Translations under genes and position numbers: made by a program | Part shown: piece by piece, positions 1 to 7,870 of the stretch | How the letters are laid out: every line of letters starts with the position of its first letter | Numbering within the stretch: position 1 is the first letter of the stretch | Assembly: GCA_009741485.1 (NCBI GenBank) | Contig: CM019218.1 | Span: 27,321,274-27,385,273, forward strand | Source of the DNA: Malurus cyaneus samueli | Lineage: Eukaryota; Chordata; Aves; Passeriformes; Maluridae | Direction: 5' to 3' | DNA: 64,000 nt | Notes under the pieces: model-generated | What the model saw: only the letters and a program-made list of their open reading frames with translations | What the model was told of the DNA's origin: nothing | Databases searched by the model: none

Positions 1-461
1 TCAGTAGATCTCAGTAGAGATAGCCAAAAAATCAACCACTGTAAAGGTTAAATTTAACAATGGCCATATTATGCATAATATGTAGAGAAATATGTAACAA
101 GGACTCAGCAGAAAAAGTATATCAGGTGGATGGAATTTGTTTGCTAATTTAACAAGTTTGGAGGAGAGGTCCCCGGTGATCTTGGCACTGAAATAAAGAA
201 GTGTCTGCTTACTCATTACAAATTGGTTTTGGATAAGGTTCTTGCATCCCGTTTGTGTCAAAATCATCTGGCAGAAGAACTGTCCTCAGACACCACTGGA
301 CTAGAAAGGGCTAGGCTGGGACTCAATGCATGTGGGCACAAGATTTCTGTGAGGACAAACTGGGGCTGTTCCCCACAGGACTGAGTGGGGTCGGTGGCAG
401 TGCCATGCCCAGCCCCAGCAGAGCCGCACAGGCAATAGGGCAGTGCTGCAGCACACACAGA
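1..461. repeat. Direct repeat copy A, upstream of ODF3
   Basis: This segment aligns with 3797-4282 in the same orientation over nearly its whole length. Shared landmarks include the opening TCAGTAGATCTCAGTA, the stretch GATGGAATTTGTTTGCTAAT, a block around CTTACTCATTACAAATTGG, TTGCATCCCGTTTGTGTCAA, and a long closing block around AGCAGAGCCGCACAGGCAAT. The copies differ by many substitutions and a few short indels. Copy A may extend left of the window. It contains GAAATAAAG near 191, where copy B has GAAAGAAAG. Open frames on the minus strand (264-458, 301-489) recur in copy B, but I recognise no protein and treat them as incidental. It could be a solo LTR, another dispersed repeat, or the remnant of a tandem duplication. 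The existence of the repeat pair is certain; its class is not. Confidence 0.85.
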
Positions 462-649
462 TTAAGGGTCTCGACATCACAATGAGCATCTCTCATCACT
501 GGCTGAGAATGGCCCTTTGGGATGTCACCTGGTGATGGACATTGGCAATGATGGATCCACCTAGCAATGGATTATGATGTCACTGAGGAGCTGGAGTCCC
601 TCCTTGCATCTCATGTTTGCAGTCAGTGCAAGCTCCAGCTGAGCAAGTT

Positions 650-663
650 CACGTGTACACGTG
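650..663. promoter_or_regulatory. Palindromic double E-box CACGTGTACACGTG
   Basis: A perfect 14-bp palindrome holding two CACGTG E-boxes separated by TA, about 350 bp upstream of the ODF3 start codon. CACGTG is the site bound by MYC/MAX, USF and related bHLH-ZIP factors in vertebrates. Function here is inference from position only. Confidence 0.35.
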
Positions 664-786
664 CCAGAGGCTGCCTCGCTGCCAGGCCAGCGGTGTGCTT
701 TGACGCTGCCGCTGGCCAGGCCAACAATTACTGCCAGAGGGCACAGCAGGGAATTTCTGCTGCATCTTTGCTTCTAACTTGCTGCC

Positions 787-905
787 TTTCCCCCATTCCT
801 CCTTCTCCTCCTTCTCCTCCATCTGTTATTTCTTCTTGATCTTCACTTCCCTTTCCTTCACTTCCCTTCACTTTTCTTCACTTTCTTCCGTGATGTTAGT
901 TTCAC
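787..905. repeat. Pyrimidine-rich low-complexity tract
   Basis: A run of CCT/TTC and CACTTCC-type words, almost free of purines, containing short tandem units such as TCCTCCTTC and TTCACTTCC. It sits just before the splice acceptor of the ODF3 start exon. It is simple sequence, not coding. Confidence 0.6.
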
Positions 906-1008
906 TTTCTTCCTGCTCTGGGCTACAGGAAAGCTCTGTGCCAGGGCTGTGTCAGGCAAGCTCCTTGAGAGCTCTCCTGCTTTTCCTGTAGACTGTCCAG
1001 CCACCCGC

Positions 1009-2787
1009 ATGGAGGGACCCTGGGTGGGCAGCTGGAGGCCTCATCCCCGACGGGGCCCCATCCTTGCAGAGTTTGCCACCCCGGGTCCCAAGTACTGGCT
1101 CCCTGGTTCAGTAGGTAAATCAGCTGTCACTGGAAGGTGGTGGCAGCCAGAGGCACAGCACTCCTCTTGCTTCCACTTAGAAGCTGCCTTTCCCTGCCAA
1201 GTTGCAGGTACATGCCCTTTCACTGGCTCTTCTTCCCAGGTCACACAGCTCATGATCCCACCAAATACAGAGCCCCCGCATACTCATTTCGAGGGACCAA
1301 ATGTCCCACTGAGGAATCCTGCTCACCTGGTCCCCGCTACTTCATTGATCCATTAATCACCAAGACTGGGAAGCAGCTGGCTCCATCAGCACAAGTGACT
1401 TCCCGTCCCAAGACCAAGATTACGGTCACCCCTGGACCCAGTGAGTTGCATTTCTGCAGCCCTTCTCCCAGATCAGACGTGCACACCCTACTGTTTCCCT
1501 GTGCCATTGAGTGAGGCACAAAACCCTCAGCTCATACCTTGAAGGAACTTCAGGGAGCTCCAGACAGAAAACAAACCAGGCTGCGCTTCTCTTCCCAACC
1601 TCTCTCTTTCAGCCTGAGGTTAGGTCCCCAGGTTTTCTTCTTCTCTACCCTCCTTCTTTCACCCAGGTGACTATACCACACAAACTGCAAACAGAATCGT
1701 CTACTACTCTGCACCGGTGCATAGCATGGTCTCCCGGCCCAAGGACTTAAAATCATTCCAAACACCAGGTACGGGAACTTGGGGAAACAAACACCCTTGA
1801 ACCCTGCATTTCCTCCAGGGAATGTCTGCAGCTTCTTTGACAGGCTAGCAAAAAGCCAGGCAGCAGGACATAGTGTGCGCTCAGAAGCTGCCGGCTGTCC
1901 CAGAGCCACAAGTTCTCCCATCTCACGGAAAAGCCAACAGCTCTGGCTTCCAACAGCCAGACCACATCACATGTAACACATCACATGCAGCACACCACAT
2001 GCAGCACACCACATGCAACACACTACATGCAGCATACCACATGCAGCACACGCCAGAGGTACTGGGATGAGGAGCAGGATACCCTTCCTGATCCTCACAG
2101 CCCATTCAGAAGGTTGATTCTCTCCCAGCCAGCCATTGTTCCCTTTCCTGCAGGACTCACCTACATTCTCTTCCTCTTCCCTCTCCAGGTCCTGCCACCT
2201 ACACCTTGCCCAGGATTCTGGGACCCAACACAGCCTATACCCATGCCAACCCGTGCTACTCCATGAAATGGAAGAGTCAATATGGAAGCTGCTTCCGAGA
2301 CCTGGCAAAGGTGAGCTGTGCCCCTCTGTTCTCTCACAGCAGCAGCAGCAGCTCAACTGCTCTCCTCAGGGCAGAAGGGTCTCATCACCTGGCAAGAATC
2401 CACACTGCCTTTTGCACTCACCAACCTCATTGCTTCTCCTACAGACGCCAGGTCCTGCGGCATTTGACAGGGTGGAAATGGACGTCTACAAAACCAGAGC
2501 TCCCAAGTTCACCATGGGACTGAGAACCAAACTTGCTGGCCCGGGAGCGTCTCCAGGTCCAGCAGAGTACGTCCCAGGAAAGGTAAGGCAGCCCAGCCAG
2601 CAACGTGCTCTGCCGCACGGCCTCCACTCAGGACAAGTCTGGAGAACAAGGCACCAATTCACCCTTTCCTCTTCCCACTTTCCCCTTCCAGTTGTCGGTG
2701 ACCAAGGCTCGGGACCCTGCTTTCACTTTTGGAATCCGACATTCTCTCTACAAAGCTGCTTTGATACCTGAAACACAACTCGAATAA
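1009..2787 (+). CDS. ODF3: Outer dense fiber protein 3 (ODF3/CIMAP1A), SHIPPO-repeat protein, six exons
   Basis: Joined coding exons are 1009-1114, 1240-1440, 1667-1768, 2189-2310, 2445-2582 and 2692-2787: 765 nt, 254 residues plus stop, the length of human ODF3. Every intron (125, 226, 420, 134 and 109 bp) begins GT and ends AG, and reading phase is kept at each junction. The protein has the family N-terminus with the GSWRPHPRRGPI block (residues 7-18) and six Pro-Gly-Pro motifs at 25-27, 65-67, 100-102, 136-138, 179-181 and 214-216. RAPAYSFRG (46-54) and the C-terminal FTFGIRHSLY (234-243) are SHIPPO signatures. Family members are structural proteins of sperm flagella and ciliary axonemes, thought to bind along microtubules; there is no enzyme site, signal peptide or membrane segment. 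Similarity to ODF3 seems greater than to paralog ODF3B (SCSPGPRY here against NCSPGPRY in ODF3), but paralogy was judged by eye. The usual PAYSI-like motif after residue 80 reads PSAQV. The start is chosen for its match to the family N-terminus. Confidence 0.93.
1968..2051 (+). repeat. 14-bp minisatellite, six units, in ODF3 intron 3
   Basis: Six tandem units of 14 bp with consensus CACATGCAGCACAC begin at 1968, 1982, 1996, 2010, 2024 and 2038. Units 2, 3 and 6 are identical; unit 1 (CACATGTAACACAT), unit 4 (CACATGCAACACAC) and unit 5 (TACATGCAGCATAC) carry one to three changes. The array is inside the longest intron of the gene, well clear of both splice sites. Identical units next to variant ones suggest recent copy-number change. 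Confidence 0.9.
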
Positions 2788-2788
2788 A
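2783..2788 (+). terminator. Poly(A) signal AATAAA overlapping the ODF3 stop codon
   Basis: The sequence GAATAAAA places the canonical AATAAA hexamer at 2783-2788, so the TAA stop (2785-2787) lies within it. Cleavage would then be expected about 10-30 bases downstream, giving a 3' untranslated region of only about 10-30 nt. A GT/T-rich stretch (CTGCTTCTGTTCCTTCTGT, about 2809-2827) downstream fits a cleavage-factor element. No second AATAAA is seen before the end of the local unique sequence. Confidence 0.7.
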
Positions 2789-2829
2789 AACAGATACCTG
2801 CAGAGATCTGCTTCTGTTCCTTCTGTACT

Positions 2830-3249
2830 GCAGGGAGCGGTTCGGACCATTGGCTCTCATTCTTTCTTTGCCTCAGCCACAGCACAGCAGGGGAGAGCAG
2901 TGAGGAGAGAGCAGTGAAGCAATAGCTTGAGCAAGGCTGACGTCTCCAACAGAACTGAACTAGAGCAAACACTGTGAAAGCATTCCAGCCCTGCCAGTCA
3001 CGCGCCTACCCCAAGGCTGAGCATCCTCACAGGCCCATGCTGATCCCCATGGACACAGCCCATCTCAGCATCCCCCTCTGCAGTGCACACACATGCCATC
3101 TGCCCAGGCTGTGCCCACAAACACATCTGCCCTGCATCATCTCTTGCCATAGGCAGGGGCTCATTTGCACAGGCAAGTCCCCAGACCACTAACAGTTGAG
3201 GAGAAAGTGCCATTATTCCCAGTATGGAAATGCAATCATCACAGGTTCC
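2830..3249. other. Unique intergenic sequence after ODF3
   Basis: About 420 bases after the presumed ODF3 cleavage site. Moderately GC-rich, with no tandem structure and no recognised exon; the short open frames on both strands have no family resemblance. I see nothing further in it. Confidence 0.5.
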
Positions 3250-3430
3250 TGCAACAGCCCACGTGGGAAGGGACCTTGGAAGGTGACCTTGTCCAGCCCT
3301 TGTGTGGGAAAGGCAGCCTCGGGGAGACTAGCTAGATCCCAGCCAACTGCACACTTGATTGCCTCCAGTGCTGGGACTCTACTGCATTCCTGGGGAGGCT
3401 GTTTGTCCCCTCTGGCTAAGTGGTGATGCC
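3250..3430 (-). mobile_element. CR1 LINE 3'-end fragment, antisense
   Basis: The + strand carries the reverse complement of a CR1 3' region: GGAAGGGACCTTGGAAGGTGACC followed by a TCCAGCCC block, then GCCTCCAGTGCTGGGACTCT and CCTGGGGAGGCTGT. This is the order found in antisense CR1 tails in bird genomes (ground of the family known to me; match made by eye). It is old and partial, with no coding part left. Confidence 0.6.
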
Positions 3431-3796
3431 AAAAGCATTCATCCCTGATTTCTAGGGAACAGGGTGGCAATTAGAGTGGGCAGCTCTTACAGGCTCTCCT
3501 AAGCCTTAGCCTCTGTCAGTTCTGTGGTCAGCAGACTCAGTCAATCATAAAATACATTGATAAAATAATTGATTGAATCATAAAGAAAAAAAAAACAGTA
3601 GTTTTCAATACAAGTAGAAAAATATGAAGCAGAAAGTATAGGCATGTTAGTAGTGCTGTATTTAAAATATGCAACCAGACAAACCTCACCCAGAAGTTAC
3701 TGGATATCTTATGGTTTTTTCAAGAAAATTTGCAGCCACCGTGCTGCTTGAAAACCCCTACCCTTCCCATTTCAATTTGAATGCCAGGGATTCCAA
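3431..3796. other. Unique intergenic sequence between CR1 fragment and repeat copy B
   Basis: AT-rich sequence with short inverted pieces around TCAATCATAAAATACATTGAT (3541-3585) and an A-run near 3588. Nothing coding or regulatory is recognised. Confidence 0.5.
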
Positions 3797-4282
3797 TCAG
3801 TAGATCTCAGTAAAGATGATCAGCCAGTGACCAGTGTTAGGGAAGGAATATTACCGAAGTTATAAAACTAGTGAAACCAATCGTTGTAAAGTTTAAATTT
3901 AAGAAAAGGCGTATTATGCACAATACATAGAAGAACTTACATAACAAGGACACGTGGATGGAATTTGTTTGCTAATTTAACAAGTTTGGAGGAGTGATTC
4001 CCGGTGATTCCGGCGCTGAAAGAAAGAAGGGTCTGCTTACTCATTACAAATTGGTGTTGGATAAACTTCTTGCATCCCGTTTGTGTCAAAGTGATTTGGC
4101 AGAAGCCCTGTCCTCAGGCAGCACTGGACTAGAAAGGGCTGTGCTGGGACTCAGGGCATGGGGACACAAGCAGGTTTTTGTGAGGACAAACTGGGGCTGT
4201 TCCCCGCAGGACTGAGTGGGGTCTGTGGCAGCGCCGTGCCCAGCCCCAGCAGAGCCGCACAGGCAATAGGGCAGTGCTGCAG
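3797..4282. repeat. Direct repeat copy B, abutting the CpG island
   Basis: Homologue of 1-461 in the same orientation, starting TCAGTAGATCTCAGTA. Relative to copy A it has an extra stretch near 3820-3870 and lacks about 20 bases near 3950. It retains CpG where copy A has TpG or CpA at several aligned sites (around 4011-4014, 4204, 4231-4236 and 4275). Its right end runs without a break into the CpG island. With copy A it brackets the ODF3 gene at a spacing of 3796 bp. Nothing between the copies resembles a retroviral interior, so a complete provirus is excluded; solo LTRs or a tandem duplication remain possible. Confidence 0.85.
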
Positions 4283-4600
4283 CACGGACAGAGCAGCGCC
4301 GGGCCCGCGCATCGCGCCGGCAGCGCCCGGGCGCCGCTGACCCCGGGCAAAGGGCGGCTGTGACCGACTGCGGAGCCGGAAGGCGAATTCCCGGGACCAC
4401 GAAATACAGTCCCGCCGTGTTATCAGCGGACAGGCGTCCCCTGGTAGCTGTTGTCCGGCGGTGCCGAGCTGGCATTTGGCGTCTCGGGGAGCTGTGGCAG
4501 CGGGAGCAGCGGAGCGGCCTCGGGATCTCCTGAGCGCGGCTCCGGGCGGGAGCCGACAGCAGTGGGGAGCAGATCCGACGGGGAAAGGGGAGGGGTGGGT
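4204..4600. promoter_or_regulatory. CpG island, probable promoter
   Basis: I count by hand about 44 CpG dinucleotides in roughly 380 bases (4204-4585), against very few per kilobase in the following 59 kb. The island contains GC-box-like GGGCGG (4353), runs such as CCGGGCCCGCGCATCGCGCC and a G-rich end. It begins inside repeat copy B. It lies 1.4 kb beyond the end of ODF3, on the wrong side to be that gene's promoter. CpG islands of this density usually mark constitutive promoters; the transcript and its direction are not established. Possible splice donors to the right are GTGAGTT (4887) and AAG|GTAAGT (4969). Confidence 0.7.
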
Positions 4601-4603
4601 GGG
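4580..4603 (+). promoter_or_regulatory. G-quadruplex-type G-tract
   Basis: Five runs of three to four G separated by loops of one to three bases lie on the + strand at the downstream edge of the CpG island, followed by further GGT units to 4612. This meets the usual four-run G-quadruplex pattern. Folding is inferred, not shown. Confidence 0.55.
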
Positions 4604-5846
4604 TGGTGGTGGTTTAATTTTCTCACTATCTGAATAAATAGGAGTAAATTACACTAATTTCCCCCAGCCGAGTCGGTTTCACGCGTCGTTATCTCCATTC
4701 ACGAGCTTTATCACCTTGTTTTCTGCCCCTGCTTTCCTTCCGTGGAGACCTTGGTTGCCATCGGCTCCTCACTATCCAACCCCGAGCAGGCATCTTCTTT
4801 GTCAGGGCTTGAGGTGCTCCTCTCTTCATTTTGAAAAGCCTGTGCTTAATGGGAAATTTTTTAACCAAAATTACATGAAGAGCTCGGTGAGTTAGAAAGA
4901 TTACAGGAGAACACGAAGTTAGAATAGGAAAGAAATAGAAAAGTTGCTGTTGCAAGGGAGGGATAAAGGTAAGTGAAGCTTTGGTTAACAGACTGAATGT
5001 TCAGTCCATTGTAATGCAGGAAAAATTTAGAATTTGATTTTTTTTTAATCTATAAAAAAAAATTCATCTTAGTAGTATTTAATAAATGAATTGACGCACT
5101 ATGGTTCACATGTTTGACGTTCTGACATTCGCACATAGGACAAGAGATCCCTTGAGTAAAAAGAAGGAGCTACACAACCCATAGTAGGTGAAAGCTTCTT
5201 TGTGTTTGGCATATTGCAGTATACTGCAGTTCACTGTGTGCCCAGTTAAGTGCATTTATGGTGCGCTTTTTGTCTGATTTTGTCTGTTTTTATTACCTAG
5301 TTTTATCTGAACCCTTCCTAAGTGCATCAAAGGCTTAAAAAGGTCCCTGCACAGAAACTGCATGTTGCTGATCATACTCAACCCAGCTGAAACAACCTGT
5401 GTCCTCAGGCTCTACTGTACCAGAAAGGAATATACTGTATGTCTGTTCATGTCTCATTGCTCGTGCAGCCCCATCATGGAAGAGTTCAGCAGCTTGTGAT
5501 TCCAAGTATTTAGTCCCACTGGAGAGCAGGTAACATCTGCTGAATGTCATGGGGTGGAGGAGGGCGATATCCTTGGCTGTCCCCATGTTTGCGCACAGAT
5601 GATGCATAAGGTACAAGTCTGCACCCAGCTATCTACCAGAACTTAAAGCTGTATATTCTTGTAGTTTTGGGTCACATGAGTGCTCATTTGAATGCCTCAC
5701 ATTTCATGTGTTATTTTTCTGTGGTCCCTTAATTTATGTTTTTTCCTGGAGACAGTGATTTGGGCTTTGTAAGCAGAATTTTCTGCTGAAGGTTATGTTT
5801 AGGAGCACCTCTGTGCTGCCACTTTTGGGAGTTTGGCAGCCTGAGC
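4604..5846. other. Transition from GC-rich to AT-rich sequence, no gene resolved
   Basis: Sequence changes from the CpG island to AT-rich DNA. A perfect consensus donor AAG|GTAAGT lies at 4966-4974 and could end a noncoding first exon driven by the island; an alternative donor is at 4887. There are open frames of 88 and 93 codons on the minus strand (4689-4955, 5335-5616) that I do not recognise. A T/A-rich block lies at 5035-5065. Confidence 0.4.
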
Positions 5847-5966
5847 ATGCAAATAAAGGCAAGAGAGACCTTTCTGCAGAATGCAGAAGAAATTGAGTAC
5901 TCTCAGGTCATGAAAAAAAAGCTGAATTCCAGCCATAGATCCAGAGCATTTTCAGATTTCTCCCCG
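5847..5966 (+). CDS. Candidate coding exon, 40 codons, unidentified
   Basis: An ATG with A at -3 (5847-5849) opens a frame of exactly 40 codons ending CCG at 5964-5966, immediately followed by the consensus donor GTAAGT (5967-5972). The frame is also open upstream of the ATG back to a TGA near 5791. The peptide is charged and low in rare residues: it includes ARETFLQNAEEIEYSQVMKK (residues 5-24), followed by a basic serine-rich stretch. It lies 1.3 kb downstream of the CpG island, where a first coding exon could be. I do not recognise the protein and found no partner exon. Chance is a real alternative in sequence of this composition. Confidence 0.25.
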
Positions 5967-7639
5967 GTAAGTAAACATAGATAAATTCTCCATACATTGT
6001 AACTGCCAGTGTGCTTAGCAATTATTGAAAATGCTGGTAGGTCTGATAAGTTATTTTCATATTTAAGTTTGCATCTTAGTTTTGGGGAAGAGTTATTGAT
6101 GGGAAATTTGTCAAAGACATTAGTGACAGTGTTACTAGTTCACAGTCTTAATGACTGAAAAAGCAGCATGTGCGCTCTAAGACACTGAATCTCAACCAGC
6201 CAAAATGCAAGGCCCGAGACCAACTCTCTTCCTGAGACTGTGACTTGTGATCGAGTTGTGTTGCTGAGTTTTCTGAGAATTCACCTGAATAATTTAAATA
6301 TTTCCAGATTGAAAAGCTTTTTATCATCAGAAAACCTGCAGTGGCTGCCAGTTCTCTCTAAGAGAAGCCTGTGTAGTTCATTTGTTATGGATTTGCTTGT
6401 TCTAGAAAAGTTTACAGGAAAGAATCTTTACACCAGCTCTGCTTTGTTTTCTGTAGCTGTTTTTGGACATACATGGCTAGAGGGAATTGCTCTCTGTCTG
6501 AGGGGAATTCTTTTTTTGACTAAAATGTGATGAAGTAGTGTATTCACTTTAATATGTTCTTACATTTGAGAATAAAGGATAAGCTATGTTATACAGCCAG
6601 AAATAAAACCAAACAAAACCAAACATCCTTACTCGATCTTCATTTTTTCACTGGAAGGGATTTAAGGACTCTGGCCATCTGGATGTCTGGCAACTCAGTC
6701 AGAGCTGTGGCTACTGTGTGTGTTCAGATTAACTGTGTAGCACATGCACAGTAAGTCCAATGTGTCCAGTACACATCAGACCTGCTGCACATGTGCTGCA
6801 CAGATGGTCCGTGCACACACAGTAAATCAGCTATGTTAAGCCTACTGCGCAAATGCAAACCATCTGTGCATTGCACATATGTATATTTTTGCATGGGAAA
6901 TCCCTAGTCAGAGAATGAAAGGCTGTGGCAGAGAGGAACTCCAGTGGTAGAGAGACCGTGAGAGAGTCTGACAGTGGCATAAATTAAAGCGGCTCCTTGC
7001 CTGTTTTTGCTGTGTCTGGGCCAAAGCTGCAACAAATAAGTTCCTCAGAATCAGAAAATGTGACTAACTGCTCAACAGTTTCAATCTCTGTGACAATTGG
7101 CTGCAGGAGAGGATCTGTATCAAAACCATTAAAGCCAGTGATTATCAGCTAGAACTGCAGCTAGTTCATCAGGTAGCTCAAATGAACAATGGTGTTTTAC
7201 TTATTTACTATAAAATCGTGATGCTTATGGTGCAGGCCTCAGAGATATGTTTAGCCAACTATCTTTCTTTTATTTCCCAGTAATCCTTTTGCTTCTCTTC
7301 TAATATTCAGCATTGTTAATAAGACTGTTTGAGCCTGACAAGGGTGCTTACTGGTTAGTACATAGGCACAGTTTACATATGTATATTGTAAAAAATATGT
7401 ACAAATATGTAAATATGTAAAAAATATGTAATATGTACATATTTTCAGTGAATATGCAAGTTATTGCTTGTAATGTTTAAGATACATCTTTAAATCCCAG
7501 TCCTGACAATAGCAAGTAGGCTCTTTAAATTACATCTGCTTTAGATCTGTCTGTAATGAGTTCTAATGATCTGAAGTTGAAGAGCCCCTTTTTAATGCCA
7601 CAAGGCATCACTGCTCATCTAACTGAGGGAAGAGATATC
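5967..7639. other. AT-rich sequence without recognised genes
   Basis: Holds short open frames (6240-6530, 6554-6754) without family resemblance. A region rich in TGCACA/CACATG words lies at 6740-6880 and an AT-rich TATGTAAA tract at 7375-7445. No splice-linked exon chain could be built. Confidence 0.5.
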
Positions 7640-7870
7640 TTCACAGACTTGAAAAGTGGGCCAGTGGGAACCTCATGAGTGCCAGGTCCCACACCTGGAT
7701 CGGAGCAGTCACCAAATTTGGTACACGCTGGGTGTATGAATGGATTGAGAGCAGCCCTGTGAAGAAGGACCTAGGGGTACCAGTGGATGAAATATTAAAT
7801 ATGAGCCAGCAATGTGTGCATGCAGCCCAGAAAGCAAATTGTACCCTGAGGTGCACAAAAAGAAGTGTGC
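7640..7870 (+). mobile_element. CR1 LINE fragment, sense, 3' part of ORF2
   Basis: The sequence matches the end of the CR1 reverse-transcriptase ORF: AAGTGGGCCAGTGGGAACCT, then GAGAGCAGCCCTGTGAAGAA, then GACCTAGGGGTACCAGTGGA and the ATGAGCCAGCAATGTGTGCA block. In translation this is the SPVKKDLGVPVDEILNMSQQ region. It is interrupted and truncated on both sides; the 3' tail is missing. It gives rise to spurious long frames on both strands at 7641-8040. Confidence 0.85.

Larger units (their letters stand above)
462..991 (+). promoter_or_regulatory. 5' flank or 5' intron of ODF3, promoter not resolved
   Basis: This stretch lies between repeat copy A and the first coding exon. It contains a 14-bp perfect palindrome made of two E-boxes (650-663), an imperfect hairpin (681-693 with 709-721) and a pyrimidine-rich CCTTCT/CTTCACTT tract (about 787-905). 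It ends in a good splice acceptor: a pyrimidine run followed by CCTGTAG at 985-991, 17 bases before the ATG. That acceptor suggests the start-codon exon is preceded by a noncoding exon upstream, but I cannot identify that exon or a TATA box. A 90-codon open frame at 567-839 has no recognisable similarity and is probably noncoding. Confidence 0.45.

Noticed and set aside
264..489. Overlapping minus-strand frames in repeat copy A, with counterparts in copy B (4086-4475)
   Set aside because: Both copies are open in two frames at once, which reflects GC-rich composition and lack of stops in the shared block. No family resemblance and no splice context.
567..839. 90-codon frame upstream of ODF3
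   Set aside because: It runs into a pyrimidine tract, has no similarity I know, and is out of any exon model that joins ODF3.
1..4282. The repeat pair as the two LTRs of one provirus around ODF3
   Set aside because: The interval holds an intron-bearing cellular gene and a CR1 fragment, with no gag, pol or env trace or primer-binding site. Independent solo LTRs are not excluded, but a provirus is.
5215..5228. 14-bp palindrome TGCAGTATACTGCA
   Set aside because: Short and of low complexity; several such are expected by chance in 64 kb.
7375..7445. TATGTAAA-rich tract as a possible origin or matrix-attachment site
   Set aside because: AT-rich simple sequence of this kind is common here, and nothing specific supports a function.
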